A stretch of DNA of 46,915 nucleotides from Chitinophagaceae bacterium (GTDB taxonomy: Bacteria; Bacteroidota; Bacteroidia; Chitinophagales; Chitinophagaceae): contig JAIEQM010000020.1 in assembly GCA_019747705.1 (NCBI GenBank), forward strand, positions 1 to 46,915. The letters are read 5' to 3'. The translations under genes were made by a program, and so were the position numbers. Of this stretch, positions 1 to 8,520 are shown one piece after another. The notes under the pieces were generated by a model. It did not search any database. It was not told where the DNA came from and was given only the letters and a program-made list of their open reading frames with translations. Each line of letters begins with the position of its first letter. The stretch's first letter is position 1.

Positions 1-1
1 C

Positions 2-79
2 TTTGGATTAACAGTTCCCGTTAGATGGCCTGTTCAAGACTTTAACTTTAAAGAACAATGGCATGCATGGCGCACATAA
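2..79 (+). CDS. 3' end of an unidentified protein (partial)
   Basis: An open frame enters from the left edge and ends at TAA (77-79), giving the last 25 residues of a protein that finishes in ...KEQWHAWRT. The strong hairpin terminator just after the stop supports this being a real gene end. The fragment is rich in aromatic residues and is too short to assign to a family. Confidence 0.5.
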   Translation, partial: FGLTVPVRWPVQDFNFKEQWHAWRT

Positions 80-81
80 AA

Positions 82-114
82 AAGCGGGTTTCAATGAAAC
101 CCGCTTGCGTTTTT
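82..114. terminator. Bidirectional intrinsic terminator
   Basis: An 11-bp perfect stem (82-92 with 96-106) with a 3-nt loop is followed by a T-run on the plus strand. An A-run precedes it, which becomes a T-run on the minus strand. It lies between the convergent partial gene and the minus-strand membrane protein gene, so it can serve both. Confidence 0.85.
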
Positions 115-125
115 AAAATCTTTAT

Positions 126-536
126 CTACCTGCCATTATACCATCCAACAACTGCGCCAACAATTCCTGACATTACAACTGAACAAATAACATCCACTGA
201 AATATAAGTTGTATCCCATAACGTTATTTGGGCATACAGGTAGAGATCAACTGAAAGAGAAAACAAAAGCCCTATTACAGCGCCGGCAATGAAACCCGGG
301 CTTATGCCTTTTACTCCTCCTTTGTTTAAAACATAGGAAACTAATAAACCAAAAGTAAGGTTCCCTGCAATGAGCGCCCACCAAACCATATTTTCCATAG
401 GCCGCATTACACCAGCAGGCGCTGTGGTATGAGCGCCAAAGAAGTTCATAAGCAGCAACCCGTAAACTAAATAACCAAGGACGAAGTTTATTACGCCCCC
501 GATAAGTCCACCAATAAGAAATTTACCTGTGTTCAT
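126..536 (-). CDS. Small integral membrane protein
   Basis: This 136-residue protein has about four hydrophobic segments (roughly residues 7-29, 48-66, 78-98 and 114-133). It has glycine-rich stretches in the first and third segments and a short hydrophilic loop near 70-76. No catalytic motif is visible and I do not recognise the family. It starts at ATG with an A-rich leader, stands alone, and shares the terminator at 82-114 with the gene on its other side. Inner-membrane location is inferred from hydrophobicity only. Confidence 0.7.
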   Translation of the reverse strand: MNTGKFLIGGLIGGVINFVLGYLVYGLLLMNFFGAHTTAPAGVMRPMENMVWWALIAGNLTFGLLVSYVLNKGGVKGISPGFIAGAVIGLLFSLSVDLYLYAQITLWDTTYISVDVICSVVMSGIVGAVVGWYNGR

Positions 537-622
537 AATAATTGGTTTTGGGTTTAAAAATAAAATAACTGACTAATGTAGAAAGATTGTTTGCCAAATA
601 CAAGAGGTAACACTAAATGTGC

Positions 623-655
623 AAAAAAAAGGGGGCGGCTTTGCCCACCCCTTTT
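623..655 (-). terminator. Terminator after the S10 peptidase gene
   Basis: Read on the minus strand, a GC-rich hairpin (arms near 651-643 and 639-631, with a small internal mismatch) is followed by a run of eight T. It lies just downstream of the peptidase stop. Confidence 0.7.
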
Positions 656-672
656 ACAATTCTTTTTCAAAA

Positions 673-2163
673 TTACTTCAACGCCCATTCAAAAAACGCA
701 TCCACATCTTTTTTAAACTGAATCATATCGGGCATATTGATATAATACATGTGGCCGCTGTTGTAGAAATAATGTTTGATATTCTTCCTTGCCTCCGGGC
801 GGAGAAACATATGTTCAATATCGTATTGTGCTGTAAAGAACGGAGTGGCAAAATCATAATACCCGCTGCCCACATACACTTTTAACGCAGGGTTTTTCGT
901 CATTGCATCCCGTAAGCTTTCTGCCACATTCAGATATTGATTCTGCACATTATTATAGTTCCAGGGATATACATTGCCAAAAATATTATAAGGTTTCTCT
1001 TCTTTAAAATTCAAATCATTCAGAAAATAATCATTGATGGCGCTGGTGAATGGTCCGTCAATATTGGTGAAGGATGGATCAAAACTTACAAATTCACCTG
1101 CATTATCCAGGTCTGTTCCGGTAAAGCGTGCATCCAATCTTCCAATCGTTAAACCATCTTTCCTGCGCAGCTCTTTATAAAAACGGTTTTCTTCCACCCG
1201 CAAATTTGCATTCAGGCAATATTCTTTACTTAATCCTGTATAATAACTCATCTTCTCTGCTATCTTTTCTTTTTCAGCAGCCGTTAACCAGTCGCCTTTT
1301 AATAAAGCAGTTGCATACTCACCCAATGCAAAGGTTTTACTTTCGCTCATGGCTTTTACAAAATCATTTTGTAATTCAGGGCTCAGCTTTTTATGATACC
1401 ATGCAGCTGCCGTGTAAGAAGGAATGTATAAAGCACGGGGCAAATCATTGCCCACATAATAATCATTGGTGCCAAAATTGAGCACGGGAGATATTAAGAA
1501 AATACCATTGATATAAATGCGGTAGCTGTCAGTTAGAAATTTGCTCAGCCCTGCAGCCCTTGTAGTGCCATAACTTTCTCCGGCCAAAAACTTTGCAGAA
1601 CCCCAGCGTTCATACTTCGATAAAAAATAACGGATAAATGAACCCACACTTTGCACATCTTCCACATAGCCATGAAACTGTTTGGGGCTTTCACCACTTG
1701 CTGCACGGCTGAAACCGGTGGAAACAGGGTCAATAAACACCAGGTCTGTTTTATCCAGCCAACTGTATTCATTATTGATGTATTTATAAGGTGGCGCTGT
1801 TGCTGTACCATCATCTTTCAATAAAACACGTTTGGGCCCCAATGCACCCATATGCAGCCATACGGATGAAGACCCCGGTCCGCCATTGAATGTAAACGTG
1901 ATGGGTCTGCCGGCAGCAGCTTCGCCTTTCTTTTTATAATAGGTAAAGAACACTTTGGCAATAAGCTTACCGGTATCATTCTTTAAATCAAGGTAGCCGG
2001 TATGGGCTGTGTATTCTAAAACTTTCGTTCCGTAAGTAACTGTACCGTTACTTACCGTTGCTTGTACGCCCGCAGGAATGTAATCCTTTGGCTCTGTTGT
2101 TTTGATTTGGGCTGAAATTGTTAAACAAAGAAGGCAACAAACTGATAACATTGCAGATCTCAT
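673..2163 (-). CDS. Secreted serine carboxypeptidase, peptidase family S10
   Basis: This 496-residue protein has an N-terminal signal peptide (about residues 1-18, ending in SAQ). Family S10 landmarks are in order: the oxyanion-hole region GGPGSSS at 94-100, the nucleophile motif GESYGT with Ser197, an Asp at 437 in YYDFATP, and the catalytic His at 471 in SGHMY. The family removes C-terminal residues from peptides, and the length fits bacterial S10 members. It is probably exported to the periplasm or cell surface and used in peptide degradation (inference). It is a single gene with its own terminator at 623-655. Confidence 0.93.
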   Translation of the reverse strand: MRSAMLSVCCLLCLTISAQIKTTEPKDYIPAGVQATVSNGTVTYGTKVLEYTAHTGYLDLKNDTGKLIAKVFFTYYKKKGEAAAGRPITFTFNGGPGSSSVWLHMGALGPKRVLLKDDGTATAPPYKYINNEYSWLDKTDLVFIDPVSTGFSRAASGESPKQFHGYVEDVQSVGSFIRYFLSKYERWGSAKFLAGESYGTTRAAGLSKFLTDSYRIYINGIFLISPVLNFGTNDYYVGNDLPRALYIPSYTAAAWYHKKLSPELQNDFVKAMSESKTFALGEYATALLKGDWLTAAEKEKIAEKMSYYTGLSKEYCLNANLRVEENRFYKELRRKDGLTIGRLDARFTGTDLDNAGEFVSFDPSFTNIDGPFTSAINDYFLNDLNFKEEKPYNIFGNVYPWNYNNVQNQYLNVAESLRDAMTKNPALKVYVGSGYYDFATPFFTAQYDIEHMFLRPEARKNIKHYFYNSGHMYYINMPDMIQFKKDVDAFFEWALK

Positions 2164-2235
2164 AATAAGATTAGTTTTGGCTTTGAAAGATAGAATATTT
2201 TATCTGTTTTAAGAGTCCCTTTAAAACTTACATTT

Positions 2236-2328
2236 ATGCAAACCGCAAAAGCCTATATACCAGACCGTGCATCTATCCTTGATGCAATCTGCTACATCCT
2301 TATTTTAGTGCTGATTATTTTGTCCTGA
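2236..2328 (+). CDS. Candidate 30-residue single-pass membrane peptide
   Basis: This short ATG-to-TGA frame begins MQTAKAYIPDR and ends in a strongly hydrophobic segment (about residues 17-30) rich in Ile and Leu. It lies in the gap between the divergent S10 peptidase gene and the dodecin gene. A hydrophilic start with a short transmembrane tail is typical of real small membrane proteins, but a frame of this length can arise by chance. No ribosome-binding site is visible, though Bacteroidetes rarely show one. Function unknown. Confidence 0.3.
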   Translation: MQTAKAYIPDRASILDAICYILILVLIILS

Positions 2329-2395
2329 TTGTTTTTTTATGGCTGATATTCTATAACTTTCACTACTCTATTTTCTCACTTTTAAATTGAAAGTT

Positions 2396-2596
2396 ATGCC
2401 TATCGTAAAAGTTATTGAAGTAATTGCTTCATCAGAAAAAGGAATTGATGATGCCATTCATAATGCAGTGGCCGAAGCTTCTAAAACCGTACGGAATATT
2501 GATTCTGTGTATGTGCAGGATATAAAAGCACATGTAAAAGACGGGAAGGTTACCACCTTTGGATGTGTATGCAAAATATCATTCAGGATTGATTGA
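2396..2596 (+). CDS. Dodecin family protein
   Basis: This 66-residue protein starts at the ATG at 2396; a TTG in frame nine bases upstream is less likely. It has the dodecin pattern: VKVIEVIASS, then an amphipathic helix (DDAIHNAVAEASKTVRNI), then strands ending in KISFRID. Dodecins form hollow 12-mers that store flavins or related cofactors in the cytoplasm. In the well-studied flavin-binding members a Trp follows the helix (NLRW). Here the aligned position is Ser (NIDS), so classical isoalloxazine stacking may be lost. The gene stands alone, and a MITE-like element lies 22 bases after its stop. Confidence 0.92.
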   Translation: MPIVKVIEVIASSEKGIDDAIHNAVAEASKTVRNIDSVYVQDIKAHVKDGKVTTFGCVCKISFRID

Positions 2597-2613
2597 TAAA
2601 AAAATCAGTGACC

Positions 2614-2770
2614 CAACGGGCAATGTCATTAAGTTAAGTGTTTCGTCATGCCGGGGAACAGCTTGTCCCGTTTTTACGGGAAGACATCTCATAAAATTTG
2701 TACAGCAAGAAATTTAGGAGACCTCTCCCTGCGGTCGAGGTGACGTTTAGCTTAATGACATTGCCCAACG
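2614..2770. mobile_element. MITE-like element, complete copy with target-site duplication
   Basis: A 147-bp element (2619-2765) is bounded by perfect 15-bp terminal inverted repeats, GGCAATGTCATTAAG at the left and its complement at the right. It is flanked by CAACG on both sides (2614-2618 and 2766-2770), consistent with a 5-bp target duplication. It has no coding capacity. Removing it and one CAACG restores a hairpin at the target. A shorter copy with the same left end lies at 24151-24252, and related inner sequence is at 34678-34850. Confidence 0.8.
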
Positions 2771-2813
2771 AGGTTGGGCAAAAGCCACAGTTAAAAAGAA
2801 CTGTGGCTTTTGC
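2763..2813 (+). terminator. Tandem hairpins, probable terminator of the dodecin gene
   Basis: Two hairpins follow each other: a 7-bp stem at 2763-2769/2773-2779 and a 13-bp stem at 2780-2792/2799-2811 that ends in TTTT. The MITE separates them from the dodecin stop; before its insertion they would have lain about 22 bases downstream. They may now end read-through transcription across the element. Confidence 0.6.
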
Positions 2814-2984
2814 TATTCGCATACATCCTTAAAAAAGCTCTTTCAAATTAAAAAAACCACAAAGAACAAATACATCGCTCAAAGTCAAAGTTTCTTAGGA
2901 AGCCCGGTTGCTCTGAGCTCTGAGTTCTGTAATGTTCAATGTGGTTTAAGATTTTGCCAAAGCCCCTGACGCTTTGTTTCATTC

Positions 2985-5123
2985 TTACGCTACTATTTCC
3001 TCCCTGTCAGTCTTCGCATATTCATCTATAAGCTTGCGCTGTAGCTCAAACGGCATGGCAGCGTATTCTAAAAACGAACTTTTGAATTTGGCCTGACCTT
3101 TGGTTATGGAACGGAGTGATGACGAGAATCCATCCATCTCTGCCAATGGCACACGGCTGATGACTTTTTGAAACTGCCCTTCACTGTCAATTCCTTCCAC
3201 AATAGCCCGGCGGCTTTGCAGATCGCCCATTACTGCACCGGTTAAATCATCAGGGCATAATACTTCCACATGATAAATGGGTTCCAGTATCTGGGGATCA
3301 GCCTGCTGAAATGCCTGGCGAAACGCCTGCAATCCGGCAATCTTGAAACTGATATCATTACTGTCAACCGGGTGCATCTTTCCATCATACACACATACAC
3401 GCACATCACGCACATAAGAACCCGTGAGCGGGCCCACATGCATTTTTTCCATCACACCTTTTAATATGGAAGGAAGAAATCTTGCATCAATAGCGCCTCC
3501 TACAATACAATTATAAAATACCAGTTTACCGCCCCAATCAAGATTGTGTACATCACGTGCACGAACAGAAATATCTGTTGGCTCCGGCATGCCTTCATAC
3601 CAGGGTTCAATTCGCATATACACTTCTCCAAACTGCCCGGCGCCCCCGCTTTGCTTTTTATGACGGTAACTGGAATCGGCCACTTTGCGTATGGTTTCCC
3701 GGTATGGTATCCTTGGCTTAATGAATTTTACTTCCAGTTTATGATTGTGTTCAATTTTCCATTTGGCAACAGCCAAATGCATGTCGCCCTGGCAATGAAT
3801 TAAGGTTTGTTTTAACTCCTGCGATACTTCCACAATCAATGTAGGGTCTTCTTCACGCAACTGGTGCAATGCCAGTGAAAGTTTTTCTTCTTCTCCTTTT
3901 TTTGCCGGTTCAATAGCCACCGTCATATTGGGTGGTGGAAATTCAATGGAAGGTAAATCGTAGTTTTTGCCACGTATATGCAAAGTGTTATTCGTATGCG
4001 TGTTCTTTAATTTCAACGTAGCGCCAATATCGCCTGCCACCAGTTCATTTACGGCAGTGCGTTTATTTCCTTCCACCATAAACAACTGGTTTATTTTTTC
4101 TGACACACCGGTTGTTTCATTTTCCAGTTCCATTCCGCTTTTGACGGTGCCGCTGTACACTTTAAAAAATGAAAGTTCACCCACATGCGGTTCGCTCACT
4201 GTTTTATAAATAAAAATACAGGCGGGGCCGCCTGCATCACATGTTAACGTATCGCCTGCTTTTGTTATCTGAGCAGGCATTTCATTGGCGCTGGGGCACA
4301 CATTATCAATAAAACCCATCAGGCGGCCGCTGCCCATGTTCCGTTCTGCACTCAAACAAAATAAAGGAAACAGATCATGATGAATCATGGCTTTCTTCAT
4401 TCCTTCTTTCATTTCATCTTCATCCAGTTCGCCTTTATCAAAATATTTTTCCATAAGGGTCTCATCATTACTTGCAACAGCTTCCACAAGTTCTTTATGT
4501 AATTCTTCGGCCCTTGCTTTTTCATCATCCGGTATCGGGAGTTTTTCAGGTTTACCACCGCCATCGGTAAACTTATACATCGTCATACGCAGCACATCAA
4601 TGATTTCATGAAAGCCTGCACCTGTTTGCCTTGGGTATTGCACCACCGCCACTTTGCTTCCAAAATGATTTTTCGCTTCAGCAACCGTCTTATCAAAATC
4701 AGCATTATCATCATCCAGCTTATTTACGGCAAATATCATTGGTGTTTTAAACTGCTCCGTATAGTCCCAGATAATATCAGTACCCACTTCCACTCCCATT
4801 ACAGCGTTGAGCAGCATCACACCGGTATCTGCAACACGGAGTGCTGAAATGACTTCGCCCACAAAATCATCGTAACCCGGTGTATCAATGATGTTGATTT
4901 TATAACCCCGCCATTTGGTATGGAGCAATTTGGAGAAAATGGAGTTGCCACGCTCCTGTTCCAGTTCATGATAATCGGCAACTGTATTTTTTTCGAGGAT
5001 GGAACCTTTGCGGTTGATGATGCCTGCTTCAAAAAGCATGCATTCCGCTAAGGATGTCTTGCCGGAGCCGGCATGGCCCAGCAAGACAATGTTTTTTACA
5101 TGTGAAGTATCAAACTCTGCCAT
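2985..5123 (-). CDS. Elongation factor G-like GTPase (EF-G paralogue)
   Basis: A 712-residue translation-factor GTPase. G-domain motifs are visible: P-loop GHAGSGKT (16-23), a switch region with EQERGNSI, DTPG (80-83), NKLD (134-137) and SAE (258-260). EF-G domains II-V follow, ending in the domain IV/V region around GALMGD-like and RSITKGQA sequence. Canonical EF-G has DTPGHVDF; here it is DTPGYDDF, with Tyr in place of the catalytic His, as in EF-G-2-type paralogues. Ribosome-associated GTP hydrolysis is expected, but a role in normal translocation is not certain. The gene stands alone and no str operon genes are nearby, supporting paralogue status. Confidence 0.88.
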   Translation of the reverse strand: MAEFDTSHVKNIVLLGHAGSGKTSLAECMLFEAGIINRKGSILEKNTVADYHELEQERGNSIFSKLLHTKWRGYKINIIDTPGYDDFVGEVISALRVADTGVMLLNAVMGVEVGTDIIWDYTEQFKTPMIFAVNKLDDDNADFDKTVAEAKNHFGSKVAVVQYPRQTGAGFHEIIDVLRMTMYKFTDGGGKPEKLPIPDDEKARAEELHKELVEAVASNDETLMEKYFDKGELDEDEMKEGMKKAMIHHDLFPLFCLSAERNMGSGRLMGFIDNVCPSANEMPAQITKAGDTLTCDAGGPACIFIYKTVSEPHVGELSFFKVYSGTVKSGMELENETTGVSEKINQLFMVEGNKRTAVNELVAGDIGATLKLKNTHTNNTLHIRGKNYDLPSIEFPPPNMTVAIEPAKKGEEEKLSLALHQLREEDPTLIVEVSQELKQTLIHCQGDMHLAVAKWKIEHNHKLEVKFIKPRIPYRETIRKVADSSYRHKKQSGGAGQFGEVYMRIEPWYEGMPEPTDISVRARDVHNLDWGGKLVFYNCIVGGAIDARFLPSILKGVMEKMHVGPLTGSYVRDVRVCVYDGKMHPVDSNDISFKIAGLQAFRQAFQQADPQILEPIYHVEVLCPDDLTGAVMGDLQSRRAIVEGIDSEGQFQKVISRVPLAEMDGFSSSLRSITKGQAKFKSSFLEYAAMPFELQRKLIDEYAKTDREEIVA

Positions 5124-5240
5124 AGCAATTCGTTTTTAGTTATGAGAATAGAGAACCTGTTCTGCAAGCAGAACCGGTTAATTATTTACGGGTTCAAAGA
5201 GTACGTTAATGGAGTTAGTAATGGGAAAAGAAAAGGCGGT

Positions 5241-5618
5241 TTACGGTCGGGCAGAAAAATTGCGAAAGTCCTGTCTTAGTTCTGTAATTGTTTGTTCTAA
5301 GTCACTGTACTGCTGGTGTAATTGTTCGTGTTCAGAAAAAATTTCGCTGGAAAGATGGTTTTCGCTTAAGCCTGCTTCCAGTTGCATTTTACGGTCGTGT
5401 GTTTTGATGGCTTGCTTGAGATCATGAATGTTGATCTGCTGAATGTAAAACTGGTTGTGATAGTGTTCCACTTCGGTGAGCAACTCTTTGTCGTTTTGAT
5501 TACGGGCCATTTCTGTAAGCTGGTCTCTTAACTGGCCCAGTTCATTACGGTAGGAACGCAAATTTTCTCTCCATGAATTGCATTCCCTGTTAAGCTGTGT
5601 TGTGTCTGTAGTAACCAT
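5241..5618 (-). CDS. Small coiled-coil protein of unknown function
   Basis: A 125-residue hydrophilic protein starting MVTTDTTQLN; an upstream ATG in frame (5657) would add 13 unlikely residues. It is almost entirely helical by composition, rich in Glu, Gln, Leu and His, with heptad-like spacing suggesting a long coiled coil. It has no signal peptide or transmembrane segment. The gene is 117 bases upstream of the EF-G-like gene on the same strand and might share transcription with it. I do not recognise the family. Confidence 0.65.
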   Translation of the reverse strand: MVTTDTTQLNRECNSWRENLRSYRNELGQLRDQLTEMARNQNDKELLTEVEHYHNQFYIQQINIHDLKQAIKTHDRKMQLEAGLSENHLSSEIFSEHEQLHQQYSDLEQTITELRQDFRNFSARP

Positions 5619-5741
5619 TGGAATAAAATTTAAATGAATAAATATGGTTGACCTCAAAGAGCTACTGTAAGTTAATCACTTTTTTGATATTACCTGCCTG
5701 ATTTTTACACAATTTGTATCCTGTAAACACGTTATTGCAGG

Positions 5742-5774
5742 TTTAGGCAATATCACCGGTGAGTAGTATCTTAG
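5742..5774 (+). promoter_or_regulatory. Putative promoter of the OmpA-family gene
   Basis: TATCTTAG (5767-5774) resembles the Bacteroidetes -7 element TAnnTTTG. A TTTA at 5742-5745 stands at the -33 position with a 21-bp spacer. Transcription would begin about 50 bases before the ATG at 5831. Confidence 0.45.
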
Positions 5775-5830
5775 CGCCGCCAGAACGATATCTTTAATTT
5801 TTGAAGAACTTGAAAAACAATGACCACAGA

Positions 5831-7150
5831 ATGAAACTATCAGCAACCCTAACTGCAGCCGTATTATTACTGTTCAGCACTGCCTTCAGCCAAACAAAAC
5901 CGGTAAAGAAGCCTGCACTTATATCGTTCAACATCAATTTCTCAGATTATAATTTGCCCCGTACCATCCAGGATTCAGGAACCAGCAAAGCATTTCAGGG
6001 AAAGGATTGGTACAGCCCCGGTAAAAAATCATTTGGTGTGGGTGTAAGCTGGATCAAACCATTAACTAAGAAGATTGACTTCAGCGCCAACCTCAGCGGT
6101 ACTTTTTCCAACTTTCCTGCTTTGTTTGTAAAAGGTGATTCCATTGGCCAGGCAGGTTTTACGCCACAACTGGATGCATTACTTCATTTGAATATGTTTC
6201 AACCTGCTGTTCGTGTAAATCCATTTCTAACTGCCGGTGTTGGCGCCGGAAAATTTGGCAACCAGTTTGCTGCTTATGCGCCCCTGGGCGCAGGGTTGAA
6301 ATTTAAGTTTCATGAAGGCGCCTTCTTAATCATGCAAACACAGTGGCGTAAAAAATTAATGGATGGTATTACCAATGATTATTTGTTTTACCAAATTGGT
6401 TTTACACAAACAACCGGCAAAAAGAAAAAAGATGTGGAGGTTAAATCAGAACCCGTTACTCCCATTCCTGCAGATAAAGATGGCGATGGCGTTGAAGACG
6501 GCAACGATGAATGTCCTGATGTAAAAGGAACAGTAAAGGGTTGCCCGGACAGTGATGGCGATGGTGTGGCAGATAAAGATGATAAATGCCCCAATGAAAA
6601 AGGAACAATAAATGGCTGCCCCGACAGTGATGGCGATGGCATACCGGATAAAGATGATAAGTGTAAAGATGCAGCAGGCTTGTCCCGTTATGGTGGCTGC
6701 CCCATTCCTGATACAGATGGTGATGGTATTAATGATGAAGATGATAAATGCCCCAATGAAAAAGGAACTAATAACGGTTGTCCTGAAATAAAGCAGGAAG
6801 TAAAACCCAAAGCTGACTATCCTGCAAAAACAATTTATTTCAATTTTGCAAGTGATGAATTATTGAAAGCTTCACTCAAAACACTGGATGAAGTGGCGGC
6901 AGTATTGAAAGAACAAGCTGACTTAAAATTAGATATCTCAGCCCATGCTGATAACCGTGGCACCCCGGGTGGCAATATGATGTGGAGCGAGCGGAGGGCA
7001 CAGGCAGTTATTGATTATTTTAAGAGCAAAGGAATTGACCCATCCCGCATTACATTCAAAGCGTATGGTGATACACAACCGGCAGATGATAATAAAACAG
7101 AAAAAGGAAGATCCAAAAACAGAAGGGCGGAACTGAAGCTGGATTATTAA
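5831..7150 (+). CDS. OmpA-family outer membrane protein with thrombospondin type 3 repeats
   Basis: 439 residues from the ATG at 5831, which begins a clean signal peptide (MKLSATLTAAVLLLF...AFSQ); the in-frame TTG at 5801 is rejected. After an N-terminal beta-barrel-like region (about 30-190) come four to five aspartate-rich calcium-binding repeats of the type DxDGDGVxDxxDxCP (about 205-320). A C-terminal OmpA peptidoglycan-binding domain (about 330-437) carries the TIYFNFASDEL and SERRAQAVIDYF landmarks. Such proteins tie the outer membrane to the cell wall. The gene is monocistronic, with a promoter and a terminator of its own. Confidence 0.93.
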   Translation: MKLSATLTAAVLLLFSTAFSQTKPVKKPALISFNINFSDYNLPRTIQDSGTSKAFQGKDWYSPGKKSFGVGVSWIKPLTKKIDFSANLSGTFSNFPALFVKGDSIGQAGFTPQLDALLHLNMFQPAVRVNPFLTAGVGAGKFGNQFAAYAPLGAGLKFKFHEGAFLIMQTQWRKKLMDGITNDYLFYQIGFTQTTGKKKKDVEVKSEPVTPIPADKDGDGVEDGNDECPDVKGTVKGCPDSDGDGVADKDDKCPNEKGTINGCPDSDGDGIPDKDDKCKDAAGLSRYGGCPIPDTDGDGINDEDDKCPNEKGTNNGCPEIKQEVKPKADYPAKTIYFNFASDELLKASLKTLDEVAAVLKEQADLKLDISAHADNRGTPGGNMMWSERRAQAVIDYFKSKGIDPSRITFKAYGDTQPADDNKTEKGRSKNRRAELKLDY

Positions 7151-7168
7151 ACTTCAGAACTTTAATAA

Positions 7169-7202
7169 AAAACAGCGCCACCTATTAAGGCGCTGTTTTA
7201 TT
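7169..7202 (+). terminator. Terminator of the OmpA-family gene
   Basis: A 9-bp perfect GC-rich stem (7171-7179 with 7189-7197) with a 9-nt loop, followed by TTATTAT. Confidence 0.8.
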
Positions 7203-7299
7203 ATGAAGGATATTTCAAGTGCTACTACTTCGGGAAACATCGATATTTATTTTTATTAAGAGAACACTTCATTTTCACTAAAAGTTGTAGATTTATTTT

Positions 7300-7518
7300 A
7301 TGAAGCCGGAAATTCAATTCTTAAGCGACCGAAAAGGGAATGCAAAAGCAGTTCAGGTATCTATTTCACAATGGACACGTATTATGAACCGGCTCAATAA
7401 ATATGAACAGATGCTCAAGCTTAAATCGGATCTGGCTCAATCCTTTGATGAAGTAAAAAGAATGCGCCAGGGAAAAATTAAAAAGCAATCACTGCAAGAT
7501 TTTTTGAATGAGCTATAA
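7300..7518 (+). CDS. Antitoxin of a RelE-type toxin-antitoxin pair
   Basis: A 72-residue charged protein. The N-terminal half (IQFLSDRKGNAKAVQVSISQW) resembles the DNA-binding/dimer part of RelB/Phd-like antitoxins. The C-terminal half is a helical, lysine-rich tail suited to wrapping a toxin. It overlaps the start of the RelE-like toxin by 11 bases, the usual TA arrangement. A 44-codon frame at 30666-30800 on the minus strand matches its C-terminal half (16 of 30 residues identical by eye). The gene is intact, so it may remain as an orphan antitoxin, since the toxin is broken. Confidence 0.75.
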   Translation: MKPEIQFLSDRKGNAKAVQVSISQWTRIMNRLNKYEQMLKLKSDLAQSFDEVKRMRQGKIKKQSLQDFLNEL

Positions 7519-7830
7519 TGTTATACCAACACCTAACTTCAGGCTGCAGGCAAAGAGATTAATAAAAAAGTTTCCATCTCTCAAAAAAGAATTATCAGAC
7601 CTTGCTACAGCACTATCACAAACACCCAACGCCGGAACCCCATTGGGAAACAATACATTTAAAATTCGTGTAGCAGTTAAAAGCAAAGGGAAAGGCAAAA
7701 GTGGCGGAATGAGAATCATTACTTTTAAATAGACAGGAATAACGAACTCTATCTTCTTACAATTTATGACAAATCAGAAGTCGCTTCAGTTGACGATAAG
7801 GCAATCAAATTCATCATCAGGCAAATTACT
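7508..7830 (+). pseudogene. RelE/ParE-type toxin, frameshifted
   Basis: The frame beginning MSYNVIPTPNFRLQAKRLIKK shows the typical toxin fold order, including the basic stretch KSKGKGKSGGMRIITF. It stops at TAG (7730-7732) after 74 residues. In the +1-shifted frame the expected C-terminus continues at once (NNELYLLTIYDKSEVASVDDKAIKFIIRQI, about to 7827). Adding one A in the A-run of TTTTAAATAG (about 7727) joins both halves to roughly 107 residues, the family length. No stop follows the restored end; the frame runs on into the next gene. Either a natural loss of toxin activity or a sequencing error in a short homopolymer. Confidence 0.82.
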
Positions 7831-7920
7831 GGCATACAAGAGCCTTATGACAAGCCCATTTTCGTCTTCCCTTATTCTTTCTGCATCTTTCAATTTCTCT
7901 ACCTTTACCAAAACATTTTA

Positions 7921-8436
7921 TTGCTGATACAAACTTCACTCCCGCTTATTGAACAGATGGCTCTTGAAAGAGAAACCGAGAACCAGCGTTTTGTGGAAGA
8001 ATTAAAAACAATGAACAGTGAAGAGGTGGATGCAAAAGTGCAGCAACTCAATACGGCTGTTGAACCGCAAATAAACTGTACCCAATGCGGTAACTGCTGC
8101 AAAAGTTTAATGGTAAATGTTACAAATGAAGAAGCTGATAATGCTGCCACCCATCTGGAAATAACAAGAGAAGAATTTGATACCCGTTACCTGGAAAAAG
8201 GCAGCCATGAACTTATGATCATGAACCGCATGCCCTGTGCTTTTCTCAGCAACAATGCCTGCACTATTTATGAACACCGCTTTGCAGGCTGCCGTGAGTT
8301 TCCGGCCCTGCACCTGCCCCATTTTACCCGCAGACTCTTTACCGTTATGATGCATTATAACCGCTGCCCCATTATTTTTAACGTAGTGGAAGCTCTTAAA
8401 ACGGAAACTTCTTTTTTACCAAACCTGCCGGAGTAA
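7921..8436 (+). CDS. YkgJ family cysteine cluster protein
   Basis: 171 residues if started at the TTG at 7921; the first ATG (7957) would cut off 12 residues that fit the family's N-terminus. The hallmark CTQCGNCC (Cys53, 56, 59, 60) is followed by Cys106, Cys114 and Cys124 in CREFP. The cluster is believed to bind a metal or Fe-S centre; the biochemical role is unknown. TACCTTTA at 7900-7907 resembles a -7 promoter element and would place the transcript start just before the TTG. The same frame is open upstream into the broken toxin gene, so the true start is uncertain. Confidence 0.82.
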   Translation: MLIQTSLPLIEQMALERETENQRFVEELKTMNSEEVDAKVQQLNTAVEPQINCTQCGNCCKSLMVNVTNEEADNAATHLEITREEFDTRYLEKGSHELMIMNRMPCAFLSNNACTIYEHRFAGCREFPALHLPHFTRRLFTVMMHYNRCPIIFNVVEALKTETSFLPNLPE

Positions 8437-8520
8437 ATGTGCATAATTATTTAATACCCCCTGTTTTGCTTTTGTGCAGTTAAAATAAGTACATTAGAAC
8501 CCTAAATAAAAAATTACATT

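Noticed and set aside
4874..4897. Tyr in place of the catalytic His in the EF-G-like GTPase as a novelty
   Set aside because: Tyr at this place is known from EF-G-2-type paralogues; noted in the feature only.
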